A program made the translations under genes and the position numbers. From Delphinus delphis (lineage: Eukaryota; Chordata; Mammalia; Artiodactyla; Delphinidae), in assembly GCF_949987515.2 (NCBI RefSeq), contig NC_082695.1, positions 89,052,104 through 89,116,103 on the forward strand: a DNA stretch of 64,000 nucleotides, read 5' to 3'. Positions 1-11,140 of the stretch are shown piece after piece (position 1 is the stretch's first letter; the number at the start of each line of letters is the position of its first letter). Under the pieces are notes generated by a model. It did not search any database. It saw only the letters and a list, made by a program, of their open reading frames with translations, and was not told the DNA's origin.

Positions 1-696
1 ACACCCTCTCCAGCATTTGTTGTTTGTAGATTTTCTGATGATGCCCATTCTAACAGGTGTGAGGCGATACCTCATTGTAGTTTTGATTTGCATTTCTCTA
101 ATAATTAGTGATGTAGAGCAGCTTTTCATGTGCTCCTTGGCCATCTCTATGTCTTCTTGGAAGAAATGTCTATTTAGATCTTCTGCCCATTTTTGTATTG
201 GGTTGTTTGTTTTTTTAATATTGAGCTGCATGAGCTGTTTATATATATTGGAGATTAATCCTTTGTCCATTGATTCATTTGCAAATATATTCTCCCATTC
301 TGAGGGTTGTCTTTTTGTCTTGTTTGTAGTTTCCATTGCTTTGCAAAAGCTTTTACGTTTCATTAGGTCCCATTTGTTTAGTTTTCTTTTTTATGGCACT
401 ACTCTAGGAGGTGGATCAAAAAAGATCTTGCTGTGATTTATGTTAGAGTATTCTTCCTATGTTTTCCTCTAAGAGTTTTATACTGTCCGGTCTTACATTA
501 AGGTCTCTAATCCATTTTGAATTTATTTTTGTGTATGGTGTTAGGGGGTGTTCTAATTTCATTCTTTTACATGTAGCTGTCCATTTTTCCCAGCACCACT
601 GATTGAAGACACTGTCTTTTCTCCATTGTATAGTCTTGCCTACTTTGTCATAGATTAGTTGACCATAGGTGTGTAGGTTTATCTCTGGGCTTTCTT
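1..696 (-). mobile_element. L1 fragment, ORF2 3' portion, antisense
   Basis: The sequence matches, base for base with scattered substitutions, the stretch from about 1503 to 2190 of the second L1 in this window. It is therefore the distal part of an L1 ORF2 read on the minus strand. The window begins inside it, so its 3' end lies off to the left. The match stops abruptly in the words 'atctctgggctttct', where the poly-T tail of the next L1 begins, so the second L1 appears to have landed inside this one. The missing upstream half is not found directly beyond the second L1, so a later deletion or rearrangement is likely. Open frames here are short and on the wrong strand for ORF2. Confidence 0.85.
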
Positions 697-1074
697 TCTT
701 TTTTTTTCTTTCTTCCTTTTACACCTTTATTGGAGTATAATTGCTTTACAATGGAGTGTTAGTTTCTGCTCTATAACAAAGTGAATCAATTATACATATA
801 CATATATCACCATATCCCCTCCCTCTTGCATCTCCCTCCCACCCTCCATATCCCACCCCTTTAGGTGGTCACAAAGCACCGAGCTGATCTCCCTGTGCTG
901 TGTGGCTGCTTCCCAGTAGCTATCTATTTTACATTTGGTAGTGTATATATGTCAGTGCCACTCTCTCACTTCGTCCCAGCTTACCCTTCCCCCTCCCCGT
1001 GTCTTCAAGTCCTTTCTCTATGTTTGTGTCCTTAATCCTGTCCTGCCCCTAGGTTCTTCATAAACTTTTTTTCT

Positions 1075-4000
1075 TTAGATTCCATATATATGTGTTAGCA
1101 TACAGTATTTGTTTTTCTCTTTCTGACTTACTTCACTGTGTAAGACAGACTCTAAGTCCATCCCCCTCACTACAAATAACTCAGTTTTGTTTCTTTTTAT
1201 GGCGAGTAATATTCCATTGTATATATGTGCCAGATCTTCTTTATCCATCCTCTGTCGATGGACACTTAGGTTGCTTCCATGTCCTGGCTACTGTAAGTAG
1301 AGCTGCAATGAACATTGTTGTATATAACTCTTTTTGAATTATGGTTTTCTCAGGGCAAATGCCCAGTAGTTGGATTGCCGGGTCGTATGGTACTTCTATT
1401 TTTAGTTTTTTAAGGGACCTCCATACTGTTCTCCAAAGTGGCTATAGCAATTTACATTCCCAGCAACAGTGCCAGAGCGTTCCCTTTTCTCCAGTAAATG
1501 CCTCTCCAGCATGTATTGTTTGTAGATGTTGTGATGATGCCATTCTGACTGCTGGGAGGTGATACCTCACTGTAGTTCTGATTTGCGTTTCTCTAATGAT
1601 TAGTGATGTTCAGCATGCTTTCATGTGTTTGTTGGCAATCTGTATGTCTTCTTTGGAGAAATGTCTATTTAGGTCTTCTGCCCATTTTTGGATTGTGTTG
1701 TTTGTTTTTGTGATATTGAGCTACACGAGCTGCTTGTAAATTTTGGAGATTAATCTTTTGTCGTTTGCTTCATTTGAAAACATTTTCTCCCATTCTGAGG
1801 GTTGTCTTTTCGTCTTGTTTATGTTTTCCTTTGCTGTGCAAAAGCTTTGAAGTTTCATTAGGTCCCATTTGTTTATTTTTGTTTTTATTTCCACTTCTCT
1901 AGGAGGTGGGTCAAAAAGGATCTTGCTGTGATTTATGTCACAGAGTGTTCTGCCTGTTTTCCTCTAATAATTTTATAGTGTCTGGTCTAACATTTAGATC
2001 TCTAATCCATTTTGAGTTTATTTTTGTGTATGATGTTATGGAGTGTTCTAATTTCATTCTTTTACGTGTAGTTGTCCAGTTTTCCCAGCACCACTTACTG
2101 AAGAGACTGTCTTTTCTTCATTGTATATCTTTGCCTCCTTTGTCATAGATGAGTTAGCATAGGTACGTAGGTTTATCTCTGGGCTTTCTATCTTGTTCAA
2201 TTGATCTATATTTCTGTTTTTGTGCCAGTACCATATAGTCTTGATTAATGTAGCTTTGTAGTATAGTCTGAAGTCAGGAAGTCTGATTCCTCCAGCTCTT
2301 TTAATTTCCCTCAAGACTGCTTTGGCTATTCGGGGTCTTTTGTGTCTCCATACAAATTTTAAGACTTTTTTGTTCTAGTTCTGTAGAAAATGCCAGTGGT
2401 AATTTGATAGGGATTGCATTGAATCTGTAGCTTGCTTTGGGTACTATAGTCATTTTCACAATATTGATTCTTCCAACCCAAGAACATGGTATATCTCTCC
2501 ATCTGTTTATATCATCTTTGATTTCTTTCAGCAGTGTCTTATAGTTTTCTGAGTGCAGGTCTTTTACCTCCTTATGTAGGTTCATTCTTATGTATTTTAT
2601 TCTTTTTGTTGCAATGGTGAATGAGATTGTTTCCTTAATTTCTCTTTCTGATCTTTCATTGTTAGTGTATAGGAATGCAAGAGATTTCTGTGCATTAGTT
2701 TTGTATCCTGCAACTTTATCAAATTCATTGATTAGCTCTAGTAGTTTTCTGGTGGCATCTTTAGGATTCACTATGTGTAGTATCGTGTCATTTGCAAACA
2801 GTGACAATTTTACTTCTTCTTTTCCAATTTGTATTCCTTTTATTTCTTTTTCTTCTCTGATTACTGTGTCTAGGACTTCCAAAACTATGTTGAGTAATAG
2901 TGGTGAGAGTGGACATCCTTGTCTTGTTCCTTATCTTAGAGGAAATGCTTTTAGTTTTTCACTATTGAGAATGATGTTTGCTGTGGGTTTGTCATATACT
3001 GCCTTTATTATGTTGAGGTAGATTCCCTCTATGCCCACTTTTTGGAGACTTTTAATCATAAATGGGTGTTGAATTTTGTCGAAAGCTTTTCCTGCATCTA
3101 TTGGGATGATCATATTTTTATTCTACAATTTGTTAATATGGTGTATCACATTGATTGATTTGTGTATATTGAAGAATTCTTGCATCCCTGGGATAAACCC
3201 CACCTGATCATGGTGCATGATCCTTTTAATGTGTTGTTCAATTCTGTTTCCTAGTATTTTGTTGAGGATTTTTACATCTATATTAATCAGTGATATTGGT
3301 CTCTAGTTTTCTTTTTCTGTAGTATCTTTGTCTGGTTTTGGTATCAGGGTGATGGTGGCCTCATATAATGAGTTTGGGAGTGTTCCTTCCCCTGAAAAGT
3401 TCTGAAGAGTTTGAGAAGATTGGGTGTTAGCTCTTGTCTAAATGTTTGATAGAATTCACCTCTGATGCCATCTAGTTCTGGACTTTTGTTTGTTGGAAGA
3501 TTTTTAATCACACTTTCAATTTCGTTACTTGTGATTGGTTTGTTCATATTTTCTATTTCTTCCCGGTTCAGTCTTGGAAGGTTATACCTTTCTAAGAATT
3601 TGTCCATTTCTTCCAGGTTGTCCATTTTATTGGCATAGAGTTGCTTGTAGAGGTCTCTTAGGATGCTTTGTATTTCTGTGGTGTCTGTTACAACTTCTCC
3701 TTTTTCATTTCTAATTTTATTGATTTGAGTCCTCTCCCTCTTTTACTTGAGTCTGGCTAAAGGTTTATCATTTTTGTTTATCTTCTCAAAGAACCAGCTT
3801 TTAGTTTTATTGATCTTTGCTGTTGTTTTTATTTCATTTATTTCTGCTCTGATCTTTATGATTTCTTTCCTTCTATTAACTTTGGGTTTTGTTCTCTGTT
3901 CTCTAGTTCCTTTAGGTGTAGGGTTAGATTGTTTATTTGAGATTTTTCTGGTTTCTTGAGGTAGGCCTTTATTGCTATAAACTTCCCTCTTAGAACTGTT

Positions 4001-4865
4001 TTTGCTGCATCCCATAGGTTTTGGATCATCGTGTTTTTGTTGTCATTTGTCTCTAGGTAGTTTTTGATTTCCTCTTTGATTTCTTCAGTGATCTCTTGGT
4101 TATTTAGAAATGTATTGTTTAGCCTCCATGTGTTTGTTTTTTACGTTATTTTCCCTGTAATTGATTTCTAATCTCATAGCATTGTGGTCGGAACAGCTGC
4201 TTGACATGATTTCAGTTTTCTTAAATTTACTGAGGCTTGATTTGTGACCCAAGATGTGATCTATCCCGGAGAATGTTCCATGTGCCATTGAGAAGAACTT
4301 GTAGTCTGCTGTTTTTGGATGGAATGTCCTATAAATATCCATTAAATCTATCTGGTCTATTGTGTCATTTAAAGCTTGTGTTTCCTTATTAATTTTCTGT
4401 CTGGATGATCTCCATTGGTGTAAGTGAGGTGTTAAAGTCCCTTGCTATTATTGTGTTACTGTTGATTTCCTCTTTTATAGCTGTTAGCAGTTGCCTTATA
4501 TATTGAGGTGTTCCTGTGTTGGGTACATATATATTTATAATTGTTATATCTTGGATTGATCCCTTGATCATTATGTAGTGTCCTTCCTTGTCTCTTGTAA
4601 CATTCTTTATTTTAAAATCTATTTTATCTGATATGAGTATTGCTACTCCAGCTTTCTTTTGATTTTCATTTGCATGGAATATATTTTTCCATCCCCTCAC
4701 TTTCAGTCTGTATGTGTCCCTAGGTCTGAAATGGGTCTCTTGTAGACAGCATATATATGGGTCTTGTTTTTGTATCCATTCAGTGAGCCTGTGTCATTTG
4801 GTTGGAGCATTTAATCCATTCACATTTAAGGTAATTATCAATATGTATGTTCCTATTATTATTTT
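1075..4865 (-). pseudogene. L1 ORF2 pseudogene (endonuclease-reverse transcriptase)
   Basis: In life ORF2p nicks target DNA and reverse-transcribes L1 RNA. Recognisable pieces lie in different minus-strand frames: the endonuclease N-part (4700-4389), the endonuclease C-part (4342-4100) with an intact Ser-Asp-His catalytic triplet at 4192-4184, a linker (4015-3743), and RT fingers (3625-3344). The RT motif A region follows (3113-2931; DAGKAFD, first Asp codon at 3098-3096), then the RT palm to thumb (2882-2301) and the C-terminal part (2314-2054). The stop codon is at 1077-1075, after a frame ending ...THIYGI. The catalytic FADD box reads FAND (Asn codon 2792-2790). The several frame changes and the lost Asp show it is dead. 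Start position is uncertain. Confidence 0.88.
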
Positions 4866-4920
4866 CTTAATTGTTATGGGTTTGTCTTAGTGGGTCCTTT
4901 TCTTCTCTTGTGTTTCCCAC

Positions 4921-5846
4921 TTAGAGAAGTTCCTTTAGCATTTGTTGTAGAGCTGGTTTGGTGGTGCTGAATTCTCTTAGCTTTTGCTTGTCTGTAAAGC
5001 TTTTGATTTCTCCATCAAATCTGAATGAGATACTTGCTGGGTGGAGTACTCTTGGTGGTAGGTTCTTCCCTTTCATCACGTTAAATTTATCATGCCACTC
5101 CCTTCTGGCTTGTAGATTTTCTGCTGAGAAATCAGCTGTTAACCTTATGGGAGTTCCGTTGTATGTTATTTGTCATTTTTCCCTTGTTGCTTTCAATAAT
5201 TTTTCTTTGTCTTTAATTTTTTCAATTTGATTACTGTGTCTCAGCATTTTTCTCCTTTGGTTTATCCTGCCTGGGACTCTCTGCGCTTCGTGGACTTCGG
5301 TGACTATTTCTTTTCCCATGCTAGGGAAGTTTTCAACTATAATCTTTTCAGATATTTTCTCGAGTCCTTTCTCTCTCTGTTCTCCATCTGGGACCCTTAT
5401 AATGCGAATGTTGTTGCATTTAATGTTGTCCCAGAAGTCTCTTAGGTTGTCTTCATTTATTTTCATTCTTTTTCTTTATTCTGTTCCATGGCAGTGATTT
5501 CCACCTTTCTGTCTTCCAGGTCACTTATCCGTTCTTCTGTCACAGTTATTCTGCTACTGATTCCTTCTAGTGTATTTTTCATTTCAGTTATTGTATTGTT
5601 CATCTCTGTTTGTTTGTTCTTTAATTCTTCTAGGTGTTTGTTCCTTAATTCTTCTAGGTCTTTGTTAAGCATTTCTTGCATCTTCTCGATCTTTGCCTCC
5701 ATTATTTTTCTAAGGTCTTGGATCATCTTCACTATCATTATTCTGAATTCTTTTACTGGAAGGTTACCTATCCCCACTTCATTTCGTTGTTTTTCTGAGG
5801 ATTTATCTTGTTCCTTGATCTGGTATAAAGTCCTCTGCCTTTTCAT
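4921..5846 (-). pseudogene. L1 ORF1 pseudogene (RNA-binding chaperone), frameshifted
   Basis: ORF1p coats L1 RNA as a trimer. Here the start codon is at 5846-5844. The first 127 codons (5846-5463) give a basic N-terminus and a long heptad-rich coiled coil (leucine/methionine-spaced Glu-Lys repeats with 'LEELRNKHLEELKNKQTE'). The RRM-like part continues in another frame (5466-5173). The C-terminal domain continues to a stop at 4923-4921, read in a third stretch overlapping 5172-4921. Total span is 926 bp, not a multiple of three, so at least one net frameshift exists, placed near 5465 where the two open pieces overlap by four bases. It is a relic without a plausible full-length product. Confidence 0.88.
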
Positions 5847-6390
5847 TTTCTCTATCTTTCTGTGAATGTGGTTTTCCTTCCACAGGCTGCAGAATTGTAG
5901 TTCTTCTTGCTTCTGCTGTCTGCTCTCCAGTGATTGAGTCTATCTGAGAGGCTTGTGCAAGCTTCCTTATGCGAGGGACTGGTGGTGGGTAGAGCTGGGT
6001 GTTGCTCTGGTGGGCAGAGCTTTAATCTGCTTGTCTGTGGATTAAATAAAAGTTTAATAAAAAGTTTAATCCGCTTGTCTGCTGATGCATGGGGCTGGGT
6101 TCCCTCCCTGTTGGTTGTTTGGACTGAAGCGGCCCAGCCCTGGAGCCTACCTTGCTCTTGGTGGGGCTAATGGTGGACTCTGGGAGAGTTCACGCCAAGG
6201 AGTATTTCCCAGAACTTCTGCTGTCAGTGTCGTTGTCCCCATGGTGAGCCGCAGCCACACCCCACCTCTGCAGGAGACCCTCTAAAACTAGCAGCTAGGT
6301 ATGATCATTCACCTACGGGGTGACTGCTCCTTCCCCTGGGTCCTGATGTGCACACTACTTTGTGTGTGTCCTCCAAGAGTGGAGTCTCTG
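5847..6390 (-). promoter_or_regulatory. L1 5'UTR (degenerate internal promoter region)
   Basis: This GC-richer stretch lies upstream of the ORF1 start on the minus strand and resembles the cetartiodactyl L1 5'UTR, for example around 'tgctccttcccctgggtcc'. In L1 families the 5'UTR holds an RNA polymerase II promoter. Activity here cannot be judged from sequence. An A/T-rich insertion-like segment with 'aaaagtttaat' duplicated occurs near 6046-6070. Confidence 0.5.
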
Positions 6391-6777
6391 TTGAGACTCT
6401 GAGTCTCTGAGTGCAGTTGAGACTCTGAGTGGAGTCGCACAGACTCTGGGTCCTGTGAAGCTTCGATGTTTTGTGGTTCTAGAAATCCTATAGGAGACGG
6501 TCCACAGCAGGTGAAGCTAATGCTGTCATAGAGGTGGTGAAGCCAAAGATCTGCAGTTCCGACTAGAGGTGCTGATGTACAAACAGGACAAAATCATCTC
6601 ATGTGAATGTAGTTCAGGCACGTTTAAAATGAATGCAGTCATGTTAATGCCTAACATCTTCTATCTTGTGCCTCTCCTCAAGGACCCCCTCCTCAGTTCC
6701 TGAGGCTCCTGTAAGTCATGTACAGGGGAATGGAGAGTGGGCTCTGTCCAGTCTGAGCCCTGAGTTACCCTGTGTGT
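6391..6777. other. Unassigned intergenic sequence
   Basis: No coding frame of note and no repeat family I recognise. Its left end holds a small local duplication: 'gttgagactctgagt' occurs at 6390 and again at 6416. It lies between the L1 5' end and a short L1 fragment, where the missing half of the interrupted left-hand L1 would be expected but is not seen. Confidence 0.4.
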
Positions 6778-6862
6778 ATCTTAGGATACTTTGTATTTCT
6801 GTGGTGGCTCTTGTAACATCATCTCTTTCAGTTCTGATTTATTTGGGCCCTCTCTTTTAAGA
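6778..6862 (-). mobile_element. Short L1 ORF2 fragment, antisense
   Basis: 'cttaggatactttgtatttctg' and the following 60 bases align with 3656-3740 of the nearly complete L1 (the ORF2 linker to RT region). It is in the same orientation but clearly more diverged. It is too short to classify further. Confidence 0.6.
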
Positions 6863-7085
6863 AAAGTACTATTGTTGTCTTTTATTCTTTACAGAAGTTT
6901 AATAAGTGTTTGATCTACTACCCTTACTCTATGTATACTTTTTGCCGTGAGATTTTTACTTTTGTTTGTTTTCTTGTTACCGTCAATAATTAGTGAGAAT
7001 TCTTTTAAGCTACCTTCAACATTGCTTATAAAGCTGCTTTATTAGTGATGACAGAGCTTTAATGGGAGTCGTGTTCTGGTTGTAA
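6863..7085. repeat. Partial, badly eroded copy of the 1.2-kb composite subtelomeric unit
   Basis: The last 70 bases ('ataaagctgctttattagtg', then 'cagagctttaatgggagtcg') match the end module found in the other units, where the wording is 'taaagctgctgttgtgg' and 'cagagcctttctggaagtcg'. The first 140 bases show no clear match and no gene. Confidence 0.45.
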
Positions 7086-7140
7086 ACTAGAATGCAACGT
7101 GCCAGCAAAAAGCCCCTAAGTGTATGTCTCATTACTTCTT

Positions 7141-7203
7141 GTTCTTTTTTTTTCCTTTTTTTCTCTCTTTTTTTTCTTGTTCTTTTTTTAATTTTTATTT
7201 TTT
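7141..7203. repeat. T-rich low-complexity tract
   Basis: A run of T interspersed with single C and G follows the U1 landmark. The same position in the other units is also T/A-rich but shorter, so this is local expansion inside the unit. Confidence 0.8.
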
Positions 7204-7947
7204 ATCAGAGCAAATTTGATTAAAATGTTTTGTTTGTTCTAGATGTGTAAGATGTGGTTCTTTTACACATATACATGTATCTATACTTCTTCAGATCGTT
7301 TTCTCATGTAAGTTATGACACAATGTTGAGTAGTCTTCTCTTGGTATTCTGTAGGTCTTTGGTGATTATATATTTCACATGTGTTTCTATATCTATGTTA
7401 ACCCCAATATCCTAATGTATCCAGTCCTCACACCTTTCGATTTGGTGAACCATAAGTTTGTTTAATGAATCTGTGATTGCCTTTCTCTGTGGAAATATCT
7501 TCATTGGTAGCAATTTTTAGCTAACACCTATAAGTGATATTATAGGATATGTGTCTTTTGCTGTCTGACTTAGTACAATTTGCCTGATTACCTCTAGAAT
7601 CATCTATGGTGCTGCAAATGGCATTGTTTCATTTTTTTCCCTAGATAATATTCCATCTGTACATGTACCAGTTCTTCTTTGTCCACTCACCTGTTGATGG
7701 ACTTTTTGGTTGCCTCCATGTCTTGGCTATTGTAATACTGCTGCACTGCACATTTGCCTGCCTGTGTCTTTACAATTCTGTCTTCTTATGTTATAGGCCC
7801 AGGAGTGGGCATCCTGTATCATACGGTATCTCGGGGTTTACCGTTTAAATGCACCACGATTCTGTGCTCATTATTGGCTCTTTCCAGGTTACATCCCACT
7901 TAAAGTTGAGGGGTATGCATTTCTCCACAACACCTTCAGCATTTATT

Positions 7948-8447
7948 TATTTATTTATTTTTAATATCTTTATTGAAGTATAATTGCTTTACAATGGTGT
8001 GCTAGCTTGTGCTTTACAACAAAATGAATCAGTTATACATATACATATGTTCCCATATCACTTCCCTCTTGCGTCTCCCTCCCTCCCACCCTCCCTCCCC
8101 TCCAGGCGGTCACAAAGCACCGAGCTGATCTCCCTGTGCCATGCTGCTGCTTCCCACTAGCTATCTACCTTACGTTTGGTAGTGTATATATGTCCATGCC
8201 TCTCTCTCCCTTTGTCACAGCTTACCCTTCCCCCTCCCCATATCCTCAAGTCCATTCTCTAGTAGGTCTCTGTCTTTATTCCTATTTTACCCCTAGGTTC
8301 TTCATGACATTTTTTCCCCTTAAATTCCAGGTATATGTGTTAGCATACGGTATTTGTCTCTCTCTTTCTGACTTACTTCACTGTGTATGACAGACTCTAG
8401 GTCTATCCACCTCATTACAAATAGCTCAATTTCGTTTCTTTTTATGG
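7948..8447 (-). mobile_element. 5'-truncated L1 insertion (3'UTR and ORF2 tail) with 14-bp TSD
   Basis: The word CTTCAGCATTTATT flanks the element on both sides (7934-7947 and 8448-8461) and is the target-site duplication. Inside, a T-rich tail at the left is followed by an antisense L1 3'UTR nearly identical in layout to 721-1074, then the last part of ORF2 ending in ...MLTHIPGI before a stop. The 5' end is truncated at 'gtttctttttatgg'. The sister unit U5 has an empty site at 13188 ('cttcagcattgatca'), so the insertion came after those two units separated. Confidence 0.92.
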
Positions 8448-9379
8448 CTTCAGCATTTATTGTTTGTAGTTTTCTTGCTGATGGATATTCTGACTGGTGT
8501 GAGCTGATACCTCTTTGTGGTTGAATTTGCATATGACTCATAATCCTTTGAAATTGAGCTTTAAGTCATGTCCTTTTTATTTTTCAAACTGTGATTACAG
8601 CTTAGCTCTTCAAAGTGTTTTCTAAAGTATGTGTTACATTTTGAAATTTATTGGCCATTACCTCCCTCAAAACATTTTGAGGGCAGGTTTCATTTACAGC
8701 CCTGCAGTACTTGTTCACATGAAGTGACCATTAGCACAGGCTTTAAAGCTGCTTTTGCAGGTAACAGCCAGATTGCGGCAGCCTTTCTTTGTTCCCCATG
8801 CTGGTACTAGGGAAACAGAGCTTCCGGCCGGTGGTCTTCCTCGGTTATAAATTAGAGTGGAATGTGCCCGGATAAACCCCCAAAGGCTGATGTCTCCTTA
8901 CTTTTGTTTGTTTTTTTAATTTAATTTATATTTTTATCGGAGTAATATTCCATTTTGTATATGGACCACTTCTTGGTGCATTGCTCTGTTGAGGGACATT
9001 TTCGTTGCTTCCAAGTGTTGGCTATATTAAATATTGCTGGAGTGCAAGATTGCCAGCTTGTGACTTTTTGATTCTCATTTTCTCAGGTGATAGTCCCAGC
9101 AGTGGGTATGACTGATTGACTAGTAGCTCAATGTTTACCTTTTCAAAGCACCTCCATTGTGTTTTCATTAGTGGCTCTTACCGTGTCTCCCTTAGAGCCG
9201 AGGGTACGAACTTCTCCACAATCCCTTCAGCATTTATAGTTTGCAGCATTTTTGCTAATGGCCAATCTGACTGCTGTGACCTGATAGGTTTTTGTAATTT
9301 GGGTTTGCATGACTTTAAAAATTCCTAAAATTCATCATTTTCCACGCCTTTTTCCTTTCTCTTAAAAATCAAGTGTGAG

Positions 9380-9669
9380 GGCTTCCCTGGTGGCGCAGTG
9401 GTTGAGAATCTGCCTGCCAATGCAGGGGACACGGGTTCGAGCCCTGGTCTGGGAAGATCTCACATACCGTGGAGCAACTAGCCCCGTGAGCCATAATTAC
9501 TGAGCCTGCGCGTCTGGAGCCTGTGCTCCGCAACAAGAGAGGCCGCGATAGTGAGAGGCCCGCGCACCGCGATGAGGAGTGGCCCCCACTTGCTGCAACT
9601 GGAGAAAGCCTCGCACAGAAACGAAGAGCCAACAAAGCCATAAATAAATAAATAAATAAAATTAAAAAA
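9380..9669 (+). mobile_element. CHR-type tRNA-derived SINE with 16-bp TSD
   Basis: It starts GGCTTCCCTGGTGGCGCAGT, runs through a tRNA-like head and a GC-rich body ending in an (ATAA)n and A-rich tail. It is flanked by AAAAATCAAGTGTGAG at 9364-9379 and 9670-9685. This head and tail are typical of the CHR SINEs of cetaceans and their relatives and are the best taxonomic marker in the window. The copy is complete at both ends. Confidence 0.92.
9391..9444 (+). promoter_or_regulatory. Split RNA polymerase III promoter of the SINE (A and B boxes)
   Basis: TGGCGCAGTGG at 9391-9401 fits the A-box pattern TRGYnnARnnG. GGTTCGAGCCC at 9434-9444 fits the B-box (GGTTCGAnTCC) with one mismatch. Spacing is as in tRNA genes. 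It is inherited from the tRNA ancestor; present activity is unknown. Confidence 0.75.
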
Positions 9670-9940
9670 AAAAATCAAGTGTGAGTACAATCTATCTCTT
9701 GAAGCTGTCTTCTTGGAAGATTGCCCTCTTTTGAATTTTTGGTGGATATTCGACCCCAGGATTTTTTTGGAGGGCAGATGTCATTACAGAACTGCAAGTT
9801 TGGTGAATATTTAGTGACCATTAGCACTGGGTTTAAAGCTGCTGTTGTGGGAAACGGCCACAAGGAGGCAGCATTTGTCCTTTCCCAAATCTGGGTACTA
9901 GGGCAGCAGAGCCTTTCTGGAAGTCGTGGTCCTAGGTTTT

Positions 9941-11140
9941 AAGTTAGAATGGAATGTGCCAGGAGGAACGCCCATAAGTTTATGTCTCATTACATCTTGG
10001 TTTTTAAAATTTATTTAATCGGGGTAATGATTAGATATTGTTTGTCCAGATGTACACAATCTGGTTCATTTGTACAATATATATGTCTATTCATGTTCAG
10101 ATCCTCTTCCCATGTAAAATATTACAGTGTTCCGTAGACCTCCCTTGCTATATGGTCCGTCTTTTTGATATATGTTTATTATATGTATTTGTATACGTAT
10201 GGTAACGTTAATCTTAATTTATCCATTCTGCCCACCTTTCCTTTTAGATAAGCATACTTAATTTCTAAGTCTGTGAGTGTCTTTCTCTGTGGAAATATGT
10301 TCATTTGTGTTAGTTATTAGATAACGCCTATAAGTGATATCATAGGATATAGGTCTTTTGCTTTCTGACTTACCTCCTATTCTGTGATTATCTCCAAGCT
10401 CATCTATGGCACCTCAAATAGCAGTGTTTCATTGTTTTCCATGGCTAATATTCTATTGTGAACGTGGACCACTTCTTCTTCATCCATACATCTGTTGATG
10501 GACATTTTGGTGGCCTCACTGTCTTGGCTATTGTGAATAAGGCTGCAGTGCAGCTTTTGCAGCCCGCGTCTTCTCGATTCTGGTCTTCTCAGGTGAGAGG
10601 CCCAGTGGTGTGACTGCTGCATCGAATGGTACCTCAACTTTTACTTTTAATCGTAGCTCCTTTCTGTTCTCATTATTGGCTCTTACCATGTTACATCTCA
10701 CCAGCAGCTAGAGGGTACACAGTTCTCTAAAACCCCTTCAGAATTTATTGTTTGTAGACCTTTTGCTGATGGTCAGTCGACTGGTGTGAGTTGAAACCTT
10801 TTTGTACATTAGATTTGCATGAGTCTAATAATTCCTGAGGTTGAGCTTTCACCCATTTTCCTTTTTTTAAACAAGAGAGTGAGTCAAACTTACCTCTTCA
10901 TACTATCGTCTTGAAAAATTTGCCAGTTTTGAATTTTATTGTCCATTCCCTACCTCAGCACAGTTGTTTAGGGCAGGTGTCCTTTGCAGCCCTGAGTCCT
11001 TGTGAATGTTAAGAGAACATTAGCTGTGGGCTTAACGCCGCTCTTGCGGAAAACGGCCACAAGGCAGCAGAATTTCTACATTTCCAACTCTGGGTTTTTG
11101 GGCAGCAGAGCCTTCCTGGAAATCGTGTTAGTAGGCTGCA
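9941..11140. repeat. Composite subtelomeric unit U3
   Basis: About 1.2 kb, uninterrupted. Module order is the landmark, 'ttatgtctcattacatcttg', an A/T-rich stretch, 'tatagg...cttttgctttctgact', the L1-like 'catctgttgatggacatttt' module, and the end module 'cagccctgagtccttgtgaa' and 'gaaaacggccacaaggcagc'. It is more similar to U4 than to U1 or U5. Open frames up to 94 codons in this unit have no family resemblance. Confidence 0.75.

Larger units (their letters stand above)
697..6390 (-). mobile_element. Near-full-length LINE-1 (cetartiodactyl type), minus strand, inactive
   Basis: On the minus strand the order is 5'UTR (about 6390-5847), ORF1 (5846-4921), a short inter-ORF gap, ORF2 (about 4865-1075), 3'UTR (1074-721) and an A-tail seen as a T-rich run (692-720). 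The 3'UTR has the C/T-rich blocks and the 'caaagcaccgagctgatctc' word typical of cetartiodactyl L1s. Length is about 5.7 kb. Both ORFs are broken by frameshifts and stops. I found no convincing target-site duplication, and the 5' boundary is approximate: similarity to L1 5'UTR fades near 6390. It appears to interrupt the older L1 at the left edge. Confidence 0.9.
7086..8850. repeat. Composite subtelomeric unit U1
   Basis: Units are cut at a landmark resembling 'aattagagtggaatgtgcc'. After it come a T-rich stretch, an L1-3'-end-like module ('ttgatggactttttggttgc' and 'cttggctattgtaata'), a 'cttcagcatttatt' word, and an end module with 'cagccctgcag' and 'aaagctgcttttgcagg'. U1 is about 1.76 kb only because a truncated L1 sits in it (7948-8447); without it the unit is about 1.25 kb. 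It is closest to U5, staying alike over roughly 1 kb, while U3 and U4 are more diverged. No coding potential is apparent. Confidence 0.75.
8851..9940. repeat. Composite subtelomeric unit U2 (internally deleted, SINE-interrupted)
   Basis: After the landmark, U2 jumps from 'atttttatcggag' straight to 'taatattccattttg', so about 0.5 kb present in U1, U3, U4 and U5 is missing. The L1-like module and the end module ('ttaaagctgctgttgtggg', 'ggccacaaggaggcagca') remain. A SINE (9380-9669) splits it. Without the SINE it is about 0.79 kb. Confidence 0.7.

Noticed and set aside
17..436. 139-codon plus-strand frame in the first L1 fragment
   Set aside because: It is the reverse-strand shadow of L1 ORF2 sequence.
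680..6450. A target-site duplication for the nearly complete L1, using 'ctctgggc' near 685 and 'ctctgggt' near 6443
   Set aside because: Seven matching bases at unfixed boundaries are not convincing.
9380..9669. A functional tRNA gene at the SINE head
   Set aside because: The A and B boxes are present, but the tRNA-like region does not fold to a proper anticodon arm and runs into SINE body and A-rich tail.
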